Source of the DNA: Brachionus plicatilis | Lineage: Eukaryota > Rotifera > Eurotatoria > Ploima > Brachionidae | Direction: 5' to 3' | Assembly (NCBI GenBank): GCA_010279815.1 | Contig: QEOQ01000191.1 | Location: forward strand, 3,454 to 67,453 | Length of the DNA: 64,000 bases | Shown: one piece after another, positions 45,900 through 56,223 of the stretch | Position numbering within the stretch: position 1 is the first letter of the stretch | How the letters are laid out: every line of letters begins with the position of its first letter | Notes under the pieces: generated by a model | Told to the model about the DNA's origin: nothing | Seen by the model: only the letters and a program-made list of their open reading frames with translations | The model's database searches: none | Position numbers and translations under genes: made by a program

Positions 45900-47110
45900 T
45901 AATTTGTATTAGGCGATAAATAAAAAACTAAATCTTGCACAAAAAAAATGCTTAACTGTAGATACATGGACTAATGGGAATACTCCAGAGTTCATTACCA
46001 TTGGATGTATTTGCACTAATTATTCAATGAAAAGAGAACTATAAATTACTGATAAAATAAAATGCCTGGTCTACAAAACGCAAAGAATATAAAATACTGT
46101 GTAGAACCAAGGACAAATAAGTATGATTTTAATAAGAACAAAATTAATTAGTAAATTATTCAGCTTTTTGAAAAAAATCAAAAGTAAAATAATTAAATGC
46201 ATTATGTGCTATTTGTGATGAGGGAAGCTCACTAGTACGTATTTTTAAGCAAATTTTGTCAGATGATGAAAGACTGGCAGATTGAGTAAATTAATCAAAA
46301 ATTTTATTTAAAAAAATTAAAAATTTTATAACCAAAAAAAGATAGAAAAGAACAAATAAATGATGAAAATGATCTTTATACTGAGAACAATGAACAATTT
46401 GATCTTGAAAAATTTGAAACGTCTAGTCAAATTTGATTAAATCAAGATATTAATATAAATTAACAATGTAAAACAACTGTCGAAGCTGAAAAACATAACT
46501 TAAATAATCGAATTCAAACTTTTAGTTATTCAAATAAAATTATTATTGGTCTTAATATAAACCAATTATCTGGAAAACAGCAGAATTCACTTGTAATTTT
46601 TATTCATATTTTAATTTTTCTTTTGAATTGAATCTTATAATAGGCGATAATTCAATACCAAGATTCTCATGTGCTTGTTACTAGATAAATTTAGTTGTAC
46701 GTTATGAAACAGGAAAACATGAGTATTTATGTGATAAAATAAAAATTTTAAATACATCGAACGCTCATGTAAAAAAAAATGTTCGTTGAAATGAGCTTAA
46801 GAAAATTTTTTTAAACAAAAATTGCCAATTGCGTTTAACATAACGAAATGGTCATTATGTTGAGCTTAGTTAAAATAGCCTATGATTCTGGTGCTTTTAA
46901 TCGAAAAAATAAAGAGGCTTGTTGTCCTGTCGTTTTGAAGACCACTGAAATACATCAACAGATACTAAAATTCGCTAATCAACTATAAATATTTTTGCAA
47001 GAATCCACTGCTTCAATTTCTAACCTGAAACCCGGAATTTTAAAATTGATATATCTTTGGGAACGAATGAATGCTGAACAGCCTTACATAGATTTTTGTT
47101 TTAAATAAAT
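45900..47110 (+). pseudogene. hAT transposase relic (second family)
   Basis: Legible blocks: KKCLTVDTWTNGNTPEFITIGC near 45945-46010 (hAT core start, TVDTWT), IPRFSCACY...INLVVRYE near 46655-46710 (the C-A-H-x-x-N-L-V-V region) and a divergent C-terminal part ending near 47100. Numerous stops. It is distinct from the BED-type hAT at 1700-8410. Confidence 0.6.
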
Positions 47111-47179
47111 TGAATATTTAAATATAAAATTGGAGTATTAGCTTAATTAATTAGTATTCAAGGAGAAAGTTCAAGTTCA

Positions 47180-48120
47180 TTTTAAAAAGTTTTTTTAATG
47201 ACTCATTAAAATTTTAAGGCTGCCCCTACACTTAAAAAATCTATGATCGCTTCGAGACTCAAATGTGTACATTGAGGAAGTCAAATCAATCTCAGTTCAA
47301 AGCATTTGAGCAATGGGTCTTTCCAATCTATTGTTATTAGTTTTCAAAAGTCGAAATTTATTCTGAGTCGACATAAAGATTGCATGTTTCAGCATTGATA
47401 TTTCAAGAGACGCGTATTCGATCCCAAAAACTACTTTTCTGTGCCTAAATCAATGGTTCGTGTTTCACTTAGCAAGAAGGTTTTAAAGAATTCTATCAAA
47501 TAAAAATGCATCCTTCCTAAATAGAACATACCACGTTCGCTTGCGAATTTGGTCTGTTTCAATACATAGTTATGTCAATTTGTCTCACCGATGCACCTCC
47601 CATGCACCTCTAATTTATTTGATATCGTGTAATTCGGTCGAACCTGATCCCAATAAAATAGCAGCTGTCCATGCCTTTCAGCAACCCAGCATCTTACAGC
47701 AGCTTAAAGGTTCCTAGGTATATGGAATTTTTAAAGAAGGTTGATTAAATTATTCGCAAACATTGCCAAACAATTTAATTGATTCTTCTTTATTAGACAT
47801 TTAGGCAAACTCTTCATTAAGATAAAAGGAACTTTGAACAACAATAAGGTCTAAATAATAAAGCATCTCAAAGAAGTGTTGCGTACTCCAAAAATTCTGA
47901 TTTTTCCAGAATTCTACAAAGAGTTAATATTTTTCAACGATGCCTATCACTAAACCTATGTTGCCGTACTTTCTCAGTATCAATTTGTTAAACTTATTCC
48001 TTATTAGACCAGTTCCTTACTTCAGCAGAGAGAGGAAACCGGCACTAAAAAAATACCCAACTTGTGAGAAATAAACCTTGTTTTCAAGATAAATCCTCCC
48101 ATTTAAAAAGATGTGTTAGA
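47180..48120 (+). pseudogene. Gypsy-type RT/RNase H relic
   Basis: Blocks in the right order: GFYQIKMHPS, TTFACEFGLFQYIVMSICLTDAPP (the Pro-Phe-Gly-Leu region, decayed), AAVHAFQQPSILQQLKGFLG and KHLKEVLRTPKILIFPEFYKE with FFNDAYH (RNase H start, DAS decayed), to REETGTKK. Stops and frameshifts are frequent. Its YQIKMHPS-type motifs differ from the element at 51121, so it belongs to another lineage. Confidence 0.65.
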
Positions 48121-49305
48121 ATTTGATGGCTGTATACTTGAAGAGATTTTAGAGAAAAAGTTCAAAGCTCGAGGCTCTTTGAAAAATTAACTTTTTGATA
48201 TATGCAAAAATCAGCTTATTCCGACATTTACAGATCAAAAATATGCACAGAAAAATATCTCTATTTTTTTTATTCAAATTATTTTAATTATCTTTTAAAA
48301 TTTTTTATTCTTTATTCTATTAGTTGTGTAAAGTCTCAGTTTTGGACTTTAGGGATTTAAGCCAAGAAATAAAACGAAACAATTTAGTTAATAGTTTATT
48401 AAATGGAATCCGAAATTATAACAATAGAGGTAGTGGTTTTTATAGTAGCTAGAACATGTGCTTCAGCTACAGTTAATTCAAGATTAAATAAAAAGTAGAG
48501 ACATGTCAAGACTTGGGTCTTAACAGTTGGGATAAAATCTCCTTCCCATTTTGTTCAAAAAACGAGAATATTTAAGCACTGTTTAATCAATCGTTCAATT
48601 TTTTATAATTGTATTAATTCAAAATCAATATTGAATCTCAAGTTGAATCTTCAAATTGAATAACTTCCCAAAAAATTTAGAAAAAAAGGTAATAATTAAT
48701 TTTATTACAATTTAATTTAAACAATGATATCTTTTATTGTCGGCTGCATTCGTTTAACTTTGAAAATAAAAAATTTTTGTTAACGGCCATGTTTGGTGAC
48801 GGAAACGCCTTAATCAGTAAAGCTCCCGACCTAAGTAGTAGAGGAAAAACTATCCAACATAGGAATTCAGAATCAAAATTACATTGAGTAAGACCGTAAG
48901 ATACTACTCAACTAAACTGGATGCTTTGATGCCACTATATATATATATAGAAGCGAACCGCATACATAAATTCAAATATGACTTAAGAAAAATTTAGGAT
49001 TTAAATTTCTCACCTTTAAAATGCTTAAACTACTACTTTATCAGTAAAAAAAGAATTATTTTTAATTTGATTAATTTAAAAATATTCTAATATTGTGTGA
49101 GACCCGATCCTCACTTCACTCTTATTTATATAGAAGTGAAGTTTAAGACTTCATGTCATCTTATGGTTGAAATTAAGAATTATAAATTAATTAATATAAT
49201 TTAAAAAAAAAAAAGAGAAACAATTTTTACGTTTTATTTGTTAAGTTCAAAGAATAAAACTAAAAAAAAATTGGCATAGTATAAGCTATTCGCTAAAATC
49301 CGTAA
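48121..49305. other. Repeat debris, no gene seen
   Basis: Contains short LTR-like pieces (TGTGTAAAGTCTCAGTTTTG at 48324; TGTGTGAGACCCGATCC at 49094, resembling TGTAAGACCCGG at 56608) and a small TA microsatellite at 48940-48952. No ORF is supported. Confidence 0.4.
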
Positions 49306-49548
49306 AGTACACGAGCTTATTATCCATTATTTCATGTACTATATAAAAAACTTAAACTTAACGACCTCAAGCTCTCCTTGAGCGATAGGGCTCAGGAATC
49401 AGGGTTCTCTCCCATTACGTCAGTCAAAATAGTTAATAATGAGAGAGAACAATTCGCACACGCTTATATGTCGTTCACAAACATTATAGACAATGCAAAA
49501 GCAATTTATGAATGGGAAGATCGCCTGGTTTTCGACGGCAAGGTTAAA
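49306..49548 (+). pseudogene. ORF split by a Tc1 insertion (continues at 56224-56391)
   Basis: An open frame of about 80 codons (YKKLKLNDLKLSLSDRAQ, FAHAYMSFTNIIDNAKAIYE, EDRLVFDGKV) stops at the left end of the Tc1 element. Removing the element and one TA makes the frame run on without shift into 56224 (YLEEKPVECYAKITPADVVFF) and, after one TGA at 56296, to 56391. Composition is coding-like. No family was recognised; the context (CCCGG-type LTR start at 56608) suggests the 3' gene of an LTR element. Confidence 0.4.
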
Positions 49549-50230
49549 CAGTAATTCACAAAAGTTTAGAAGCACAAGTTTTTTTCATCGTTTATTTCGT
49601 AAGACATAAAAATACTAAATTGTATTATGTATGGTATTAATTTAAAAATTGTCCAATTAGTGTTTAATTCATTTATGAAACATCGATATTAAAATGTTTT
49701 GCTGAGTGTCTGTGACTCACTAAAACAGAATGATTAAGACATAGTGAGTGAATCTTCCGAATTTTAAAAATTTACATAAAATTTGATTGGTTGGAAAAAA
49801 TGAAAAATATTGCAATTTTGGAGTGAAAGATTGAATAAATTATTATAATTTTATTTATATCCAATAAAAAAAAAGTATTAAAAAAATAAAAATCCGACGA
49901 TTTACATTGAATTCACTCAAGATCATTTTTAGTAAAAAAAATGAGTTTTAAAGCGTAACCAAAAAATTTTGATGATTGGTCTCCTAAAAGATAAGACCAA
50001 AAGTAATAGGGAACTAGCTAAATTAGGAGGAGTACCAGAAAATTGTGTGAGAACAACAAGAAAAAATAATGATATCTATGGCACCCCAAAGGAATCAAAA
50101 AGTCCTGCGAGGCCAAGAAAGCTAAGTTATAAGGACCAAAATAGTAAATTAATACAGTTAGGAAAAAATTCTACAATTAATAATAAAAAGTTGGCCTCTG
50201 ACTTTAATTCTAAGTTTAAAAATGTTAAGG

Positions 50231-50610
50231 TGTAAAGATGGCAAAAACCATCTTTATATATTAAAAGAAGTTAATGGAAATAACTTTGAAAAATTTCATA
50301 ATTTTTATTATAAATATTAAAACTTCATTAAAGAATTTAAATAAAGAAATCTCAAAATAAAATTAACTTTTTCTTCAAATTTTATTTTGAGTAACTGTAG
50401 CTGCAAAGTTATCGATCTAAGTAGCTTAACGACGTACTTAGAATAAATTCCAACTATTCTGGAGAGCAAGTTGGGACTAGACGATCAGAGTCAGATGTCT
50501 TTTAGTTTTTCTGACGCTGCAAAGTGTCCAAAAAGTCAGTGCTGCAAAGTACTGCAGCGCCCGCTTTCACTCTTCGCCCTACTAGAGCCATATAATTGCC
50601 ACGCATTACA
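50231..50610. mobile_element. Solo LTR with 4-bp target duplication AAGG
   Basis: TGTAAAGATGG...CGCATTACA has TG/CA ends and terminal TGTAA/TTACA inversion. It is flanked by AAGG at 50227-50230 and 50611-50614. It interrupts the Tc1 frame exactly between NVKV and SRETLK. The GC-rich part at 50545-50590 (GCGCCCGCTTTCACTCTTCG) and AATAAAGAAATC upstream fit an LTR with R/U5. No internal retroelement sequence remains, as expected after LTR-LTR recombination. Confidence 0.82.
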
Positions 50611-51214
50611 AAGGTAAGTAGAGAAACATTAAAGAGATTTCTAACTAGTAAAGGAATAGGAACTTATACAGCTTTGAAAAAGCCATTGCTGACGGCATCG
50701 GATAGAATCAAAAGATTAAAATGGTCAATTGAATTGGACAATTGAACGTTCGGGAATGGTAATTTTTAGTGATGAATTCAATTTTGAGATGTTCAATAGG
50801 AAACCAAGGAAAATACAAATGAAAAATACGACACTAGATTTGTAGTACCGACTCTACAAAGTGGTGGTGGTTTCGCAGGAATATGGGGATGAATCAGCAG
50901 TAAAGGGACAGGATGCTGTCGTATATATGAGGGACGAATTAATCAACATGCCTACAAGGAAACGTTAGAAAATGAACTTATGGCATATGACGATATTTTT
51001 TACTAAAAAGAGATGATATTTGGATTTTTCAACAGGATAGGGCTCCACGACAAAGAGCAAAACTAATTAAAGAGTGGTTTGATGAGAATAATATTTCCCT
51101 CTTAGCATGGTGTCCCAGATTGTGGTGTCGCAACCACAAAAACAAACAAACATTTGCCAGCTCAACAAACTACTACACACCACACACTATTTAAAATAAA
51201 AGAATCAAACATAA

Positions 51215-52177
51215 GACTATTTACAACTTTTTTTAGATATTACAAGCACCAAAATCGAAAAAATAAACGCCGATTCAAGCACAGACACGCCAACAGACAG
51301 ACAAAAAGTCACGCCAAAAGACAGACAAAAAGTCAAGCAGGCAGACAGGCCATTAGTCACGCAGACAGACACGCCATTAGTCAAGCAGACAGACACGCCA
51401 TTAGTCACGCAGACAGACACGTCATTAGTCAAGCAGACAGACAGGCCATTAGTCAAGCAGACAGACACGCAATTACTCACGCAGACAGACACGCGAACAA
51501 ATCAGCAAGCAACTACGCAAGTAAAGCAACAAACAGACTCCAGAGCAGACAACGCAACATGTGGAACATTCCAATACCAGACCGGCGAGGACCTGACCAC
51601 AGTTGGCTCAAGATGGAGCATGTGGTTGGAAACGTTCAAACTTTACATCCAAGCCAAAAACCTACCACAAGAGCGAATTATGCCCACATTTCTATTGATG
51701 ATAGGCCCAGAGGTTTACGAGGTATACAAAAGCCTAACTGAGGAAACGGAGGACATAGACAGTGTATACAAAATCCTCAGTGATCACTTCACCGCGCAAA
51801 GATCCGAATTTGCGGAGGAGCAAAAATTCCGCCACATGAAGCGCCGCGAAGGTGAACCTGTGCACGATTTTGTGATGAGACTTCGCCAGCAAGCGGTCCA
51901 TTGCAACTTTGGGACGGCACTTGAACGCAATATTCTGTCTCAGTTCGTAGCAGGATCAAACATACATTCCTTTCAGGAAAAATGCTGTTTAACCAGAGAT
52001 CTAACCATTGCAAAGGCGGTACAAGACGCAAAATCATTCGAAAGCTCCGCACAAAACATGAGTATGCTGACAAATCCGTCTGCAGCAGCACAATCAATTC
52101 TCTATGCTGAGCAGCGCCAGTCAAGTAAACAAGCCTCAAAACTTAATTCCAACTATCGGGCAGACCAAGCAGAATGA
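51215..52177 (+). CDS. Gypsy gag (capsid part) with repetitive N-terminus
   Basis: The frame is open from 51215. The first Met is at 51620, but clear gag homology begins earlier (CGTFQYQTGEDLTTVGSRWSM, from 51560), so the native start was upstream and is lost or lies within the damaged 5' region. Before the homology are about 100 codons of TDTPLVKQ/TDRPLVTQ repeats. The capsid-like part continues with MWLETFKLYIQAKNL, HMKRREGEPVHDFVMRLRQQ and FVAGSNIHSFQEKC, ending at a TGA that overlaps the ATG of the next ORF by four bases (ATGA). Gag assembles the cytoplasmic particle around the element RNA. Confidence 0.85.
   Translation, partial: DYLQLFLDITSTKIEKINADSSTDTPTDRQKVTPKDRQKVKQADRPLVTQTDTPLVKQTDTPLVTQTDTSLVKQTDRPLVKQTDTQLLTQTDTRTNQQATTQVKQQTDSRADNATCGTFQYQTGEDLTTVGSRWSMWLETFKLYIQAKNLPQERIMPTFLLMIGPEVYEVYKSLTEETEDIDSVYKILSDHFTAQRSEFAEEQKFRHMKRREGEPVHDFVMRLRQQAVHCNFGTALERNILSQFVAGSNIHSFQEKCCLTRDLTIAKAVQDAKSFESSAQNMSMLTNPSAAAQSILYAEQRQSSKQASKLNSNYRADQAE
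51290..51492 (+). repeat. 24-bp tandem repeat inside gag
   Basis: Unit of the type CAGACAGACACGCCATTAGTCA plus AG or CG, repeated about eight times with point variants. Because 24 is a multiple of three, all three forward frames and one reverse frame stay open here, which explains the unrelated-looking repetitive ORFs on both strands. Confidence 0.9.
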
Positions 52178-52428
52178 AGCAATGTGGATACTGTGGCCGG
52201 AGTTGCAAAAGTAGAGAGGAATGTCCTGCAAAAGGAAAAAGGTGTCTCAATTGCGAAAAATTTGACCACTTTGCAATAGTCTGTCGAAGCGCGAAAGCAA
52301 AGCCAACTAGGGATCAAGCAAAGAAACACATTCGCAGCATCACTACCACAAATAAACCAGAGCCTGAAGGACAATACATGCGCAGGGAAGAGGACTACTC
52401 CGAATTCAACCGTTTCAAGCAATCATGA
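52174..52428 (+). CDS. Gypsy nucleocapsid zinc-knuckle segment
   Basis: 84 residues in the -1 frame relative to gag, starting in the ATGA overlap. It holds two Cys-rich knuckles, CGYCGRSCKSREEC and CLNCEKFDHFAIVC, that bind the element RNA. The same arrangement occurs in the relic at 27063-28055. The four-base overlap could reflect a natural -1 shift or reinitiation site, or simply a mutation in a once continuous gag. Confidence 0.8.
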   Translation: MKQCGYCGRSCKSREECPAKGKRCLNCEKFDHFAIVCRSAKAKPTRDQAKKHIRSITTTNKPEPEGQYMRREEDYSEFNRFKQS

Positions 52429-52461
52429 GAATTCGGACTGTTCACAATAAAGAAAGGCAAA

Positions 52462-53109
52462 ATGCATACAAATGATGGGCCGAGAGCCGTGGTGACCGTG
52501 AACAATACCAAGTTCTCATTTCTTGTCGACACTGGCGCCCCCATTAATGTAATCGACGAACAGACATACAACAAAATTGTCCAAAATCCAAAGCTCAAAA
52601 AATGTACCACCAGTTTTTATGGCTACACTGCTGGAGAACCTCTTCCAATCCTGGGCCAATTTGTCACAAACGCCAGCTGCAACGGAAACACAGTGAAAGC
52701 TGGATTCATCGTCATACGTGGGAAAGCAGAGCTCCTGCTCAGTTATAAAACAGCAGTCAACTTAGGTGTTGTTCAGATCCTGAACACACTGATAGCAAAA
52801 CAATACCCCAAGAGCAGCAACCAACAGCACCTAAAAAGCGAACTCAAGGAACTGTATCCATTACTATTTTCAGAAAAAATGGGTTGCATCACAAGTGCAT
52901 CAGTTAAGCTGGACATAGACCCAAACGTGAGACCGGTAAGGCAAAAACTCAGACCAGTCGCAATATACCTACAAGAGGCTGTCAAAGTTGAGCTGCAACG
53001 ACAAGTTGAAGAGGACATTCTGGAGCGAGTAGACTCCACAATGGGACTAACACCTTGGATTTTCCAATCTTGTCGTCGTTCCAAAGCCCAACAAGCCAGG
53101 TGGCAATGA
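52462..53109 (+). CDS. Gypsy aspartic protease and start of RT
   Basis: 215 residues. FLVDTGAPINVID near residues 20-32 is the protease catalytic loop (Asp23, DTGA), which matures the polyprotein. The linker (AELLLSYKTAVNLG, MGCITSASVKLDID, RPVRQKLRPVAIY) matches the fragment at 9940-10310. The reading frame breaks at 53060-53066: one extra T in GATTTTCC moves the RT start (LVVVPKPNKPGG) into the next frame, so protease and RT are no longer joined. Confidence 0.88.
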   Translation: MHTNDGPRAVVTVNNTKFSFLVDTGAPINVIDEQTYNKIVQNPKLKKCTTSFYGYTAGEPLPILGQFVTNASCNGNTVKAGFIVIRGKAELLLSYKTAVNLGVVQILNTLIAKQYPKSSNQQHLKSELKELYPLLFSEKMGCITSASVKLDIDPNVRPVRQKLRPVAIYLQEAVKVELQRQVEEDILERVDSTMGLTPWIFQSCRRSKAQQARWQ

Positions 53110-53143
53110 AATAAATGTACGACTGACCTGCGACTCCCGACCA

Positions 53144-55198
53144 ATGAACAAGGCATTGTGGCCAGTGCGATACTCCACAAGATCAATAGAAGATCTAATA
53201 TACAGCGTGAATGGGGCAGTTAAGTTCTCCAAACTAGACATCCGCAAAGATTTCCATCAACTCAGGCTTGATGAAAAATCGCGACATCTCACGACCATCA
53301 CAACTCACTGCGGTCTGTTCCGCTACAAGAGGCTCCACATGGGCATCTCCAGTGCATCGGAAGAATTCACTGAATGCATCCGAAAAATCCTAGAGGGAAT
53401 TCCAGGTCAACTTAACATGACTGATGACATCCTGGTCTACGGCAAAACGGACCAGCAGCACGACACGTCACTCATGCAAGTGCTAAATCAGCTTCAAAAA
53501 CATGGCGTCACTCTCAACGGTGACAAGTGGGAGTTCGACCAGCGCGAGCTCACGTTCTTTGGACTAAAGATGTCAGCAAGCGGGATTGCCCCAACCGAAG
53601 ATCGATGCAAAGCGCTGCGCGAAGCTGCACCACCTACAAACGTGAAAGAGCTACGCTCACTTCTTGGTATAATGCAGTCAAATAGCAGGTTTATCAAGAA
53701 CACATTTTCGATAACTGAGCCACTCTGGAGACTTACCAAGAAGGACACTGAATGGAAATGGTTGCAAGAGCACGAAGAAGCACTTCGCAAACTAAAGGAA
53801 GCCATATCCGACAAATACATGGCATTCTTTAACAAAGAATGGAACACAGAACTAGTAGTGGACGCGAGCCCAGTTGGTCTTGGGGCAGTTTTAATGCAAA
53901 GCAACCCCAAAGATCCAAAGGAAAAGCGCATAGTATGCTTCGGGTCAAGACTTTTATCGGAGACCGAGAGAAGATACAGTCAATGCGAAAAAGAAGCCCT
54001 TGCAGCAGTCTGGGCTTATGAAAAGTTTTGGCTTTATCTAATTGGGTCAAGCTTCAAGCTCATTACTGACAATCGTGCTGTTCAGCTAATATTTAACAAC
54101 ACCGCAAGTCGACCACCAGCTCGAATAGAACGATTGGCCCTACGACTGACTCAATTCGACTTCGAAATAGTACACCGACCCGGAAACTCCAACGTTGCTG
54201 ATTATTTCTCAAGACAGCCCGTGAGGTCAAGCGTTGAAGATCCAATCTCAACTGAAAAGTGTGAAAGCTACATAAACTCAATCAGCGAATGCGCAAGACC
54301 ATATGCCCTCTCACGGAAAGAGCTCTCATCTGAAACATGCTCCGATACCGAGCTCCAATCGTTGCGAAAATGGCTAACCACAGACTGCAAAAGGCTACCA
54401 AAGCACATAGTTCATTTCAAACAGATCGCTGCCGAAGTATCTGAAACCAACGATGTAATCTTGTTACGCGGAAGCAGGATCATCATACCGAAATCACTTC
54501 GAAAGCGAGTAATCAGCTTGGCGCACCAAGGACACCAAGGAATCGTGAAGACTAAGGCACTGATCAGATCAAAAATTTGGTACCCCGGAATCGACAAAAT
54601 GGTCGAAGAAGCCATCCTGCAGTGTAAAGTTTGCCAAGCAAATGCAAATACAGTGAAGCTCGCACCACTAATGCCATCAAGAATGCCTGAGGGACCCTGG
54701 CTCGAAGTCAGTGGCGACTTCTACGGACCACTTACAGATGGATCATACTACTATGTCAACCACTGCGACTATAGCAGATGGACATCAGTCGACAAAATTA
54801 GGGCAACAGACTTTCAAAACGCGTCAAGAGTCCTCAACCTTCTGTTCACGGTCATAGGTGTACCGCTCATCTACAAGACTGACAATGGCCCACCATTTCA
54901 ATCATACAAATTCGCCGACTATGCCAAACAGATGGGCTTCATTCATCGCCGCATTACACCAAGATGGCCCAGAGCAAATGGCGAAGTAGAAAGTTTCATG
55001 AAAAACCTGGGGCAAGTTCTCCGCACGGCCTCAATAACAGGCCAAAACAAGGAAATAGAACTTCGTGCTTTCCTCAAGACCTATAGCGAAACGCCCCACT
55101 CCACCACGAAAGTAGCACCAGCTGTCTTGCTGTTCGGCTTTTCCAGAACATCTGGAATCCCAGGAATCGAAAAACTCGACTTCACCAAACTCAAATAA
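53144..55198 (+). CDS. Gypsy reverse transcriptase, RNase H and integrase
   Basis: 684 residues open. RT: KFSKLDIRKDFHQLRL (catalytic Asp), GISSASEEFTECI and NMTDDILVYG near residue 90, where the usual Tyr-x-Asp-Asp is x-T-D-D as in mag/K02A2.6-like lineages. RNase H: VVDASPVGLGAVL, QCEKEALAAVWA, LITDNRAV. Integrase: H-x3-H and C-x2-C finger (HQGHQG, CKVCQ), then Asp in SGDFYGPL, Asp in KTDNGPPFQ and Glu in NGEVESFM with 35 residues between the last two. All catalytic residues are present. The native polyprotein began upstream in the protease frame. An in-frame TAA at 55196 separates a further 170-codon tail (55199-55711). Confidence 0.93.
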   Translation: MNKALWPVRYSTRSIEDLIYSVNGAVKFSKLDIRKDFHQLRLDEKSRHLTTITTHCGLFRYKRLHMGISSASEEFTECIRKILEGIPGQLNMTDDILVYGKTDQQHDTSLMQVLNQLQKHGVTLNGDKWEFDQRELTFFGLKMSASGIAPTEDRCKALREAAPPTNVKELRSLLGIMQSNSRFIKNTFSITEPLWRLTKKDTEWKWLQEHEEALRKLKEAISDKYMAFFNKEWNTELVVDASPVGLGAVLMQSNPKDPKEKRIVCFGSRLLSETERRYSQCEKEALAAVWAYEKFWLYLIGSSFKLITDNRAVQLIFNNTASRPPARIERLALRLTQFDFEIVHRPGNSNVADYFSRQPVRSSVEDPISTEKCESYINSISECARPYALSRKELSSETCSDTELQSLRKWLTTDCKRLPKHIVHFKQIAAEVSETNDVILLRGSRIIIPKSLRKRVISLAHQGHQGIVKTKALIRSKIWYPGIDKMVEEAILQCKVCQANANTVKLAPLMPSRMPEGPWLEVSGDFYGPLTDGSYYYVNHCDYSRWTSVDKIRATDFQNASRVLNLLFTVIGVPLIYKTDNGPPFQSYKFADYAKQMGFIHRRITPRWPRANGEVESFMKNLGQVLRTASITGQNKEIELRAFLKTYSETPHSTTKVAPAVLLFGFSRTSGIPGIEKLDFTKLK

Positions 55199-55711
55199 CT
55201 TAATGAATTCGCGAGAGAAAATGACGTAAAGGCTAAAGCCGCCATGAAAGTAGACTTCGACCGAAGAATGAAATCTCGAGAGCCTCAAATTCAAGTCGGT
55301 GTGAGAGTTCTACTTAAAGTAGAACAGAGGCGAAAATCAGACCCATACTGGGATCCAAACCCGTACACAGTCTCAGAGGTAAAGGGAACTTTAGTCACCG
55401 CCGAACGAGGTAGACATAGGGTCACAAGAAACATAAGTTTCTTTAAGCCACTACAACATGTGCTTGCTCAAGAAATCCACCACTCACCATTGCAACAACA
55501 GCATCAACCCACTCCGTCATCATCGCCCCAACAGTCTATGAAATCCCAAACTGACAACCCACGAGTCACAGTCCAACAAGCACCCCTCACAGTACCAACA
55601 CCTCAAACAGCACCAGCAAAACGAAAACTAATTTATTTACAATTAAGCTATTTACATTCCTTATTTACACTGGCCACAGAACGGCCGTTTTCCATTTATA
55701 TTTTAGATTGA
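55199..55711 (+). pseudogene. Integrase C-terminal tail beyond an in-frame stop
   Basis: Same frame as the pol ORF. The tail has KAAMKVDFDRRMKSREPQIQ, then a GPY/F-like module (DPYWDPNPYTVSEVKGTLVTA) and a Gln/Pro-rich end. The last 25 residues (LIYLQLSYLHSLF) look like read-through into LTR sequence, which suggests a deletion removed the natural end, the polypurine tract and the start of the 3' LTR. Confidence 0.75.
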
Positions 55712-56223
55712 ATAAAAGCTAAGAAAACTGTTTCCTTTTTGATTCAAGAACACAACACAGATCACCTGACCTTAATCCTATCGAGAAGTTTTGGTCATAT
55801 ATTGATGCAAAATTGGTAGAAACAAAGTTGACCTCAATCGAGTACTTAAAATCGACTCTTCTGAAAGAATAGCTAAATATATCTGATGAATATGTGAAAA
55901 AATTAATTAAATCAGCGCCAAAACGTATTTGTGCTTGTTATGATGCAAAAGATGGTCATTTTAAATACTTTAAATTAGTATGCGTCTTAACTTTTGTGCA
56001 ACTTGTCTTCCTCCGAAATTCTATCACAATTTTTTCTAAATTAATATATTCAGCTTTGTTTTTCTGTAAAGTTTTTTCTGCAATATTATTTGATTAATAA
56101 TGTAAATTAATAAATTAAATAACAGAAATATTATTACTAGCCTTCTATTCTGTAAATAATTGACACATTATTTATTTGTTTAAAAAAAATGCGTACGCGT
56201 CTTATCTTTTGAGCAATACTGTA

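Larger units (their letters stand above)
51121..55757 (+). mobile_element. Gypsy LTR retrotransposon with partly deleted LTRs
   Basis: Inserted in the Tc1 transposase with a 5-bp duplication CAGAT at 51116-51120 and 55758-55762. Termini are TGTGGTGTCG...GAACACAACA (TG...CA). Gene order is gag, nucleocapsid, protease, RT, RNase H, integrase. The two terminal regions do not match each other over a visible length: the 3' end keeps the U5-like end shared with the relic at 28080, while the 5' end keeps the other LTR end. Each LTR seems to have lost a different part, together with the primer-binding site and polypurine tract. GC content is far above the flanks. Confidence 0.85.
49941..55975 (+). 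pseudogene. Tc1 transposase interrupted by two LTR insertions
   Basis: N-terminal helix-turn-helix part 49969-50230 (GLLKDKTKSNRELAKLGGV). The middle, 50611-51120, holds SRETLKRFLTSKGIGTYTALKK, VIFSDEFNFEMFNR (first Asp), GGGGFAGIWGWISSKGTGCC and the decayed second-Asp block. The C-terminus is at 55758-55975 (RSPDLNPIEKFWSYIDAKL). Many frameshifts. Every block aligns with the transposase at 57111-58141, so the two are sister copies of one family. Confidence 0.8.
49549..56221 (+). mobile_element. Tc1-like transposon carrying a solo LTR and a Gypsy element
   Basis: The right end ...GACGCG...AGCAATACTG is at 56221 followed by TA. The left end CAGTAATTCACAAAAG at 49549 is its imperfect mirror (RC of the right: CAGTATTGCTCAAAAG), preceded by AA where TA is expected. 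The transposase frame is interrupted at 50231-50610 by a solo LTR and at 51121-55757 by a Gypsy element, each with its own target duplication. Removing them leaves a Tc1 of about 1.7 kb, the same length as the related element at 56695-58389. Confidence 0.7.

Noticed and set aside
48940..48952. TA microsatellite as a functional element
   Set aside because: Only about seven dinucleotides, expected by chance at this base composition.
51217..51492. Reverse-strand Ser/Val/Cys-repeat ORF, and a third forward frame with SHADRQAISQ repeats
   Set aside because: Shadows of the 24-bp gag repeat; only the frame joined to TFQYQTGEDLTTVG has gag homology.
53410..53440. RT inactivated by loss of Tyr in the YxDD box (MTDD)
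   Set aside because: The x-[ST]-D-D form is normal in mag/K02A2.6-like Gypsy lineages; both Asp residues are present.
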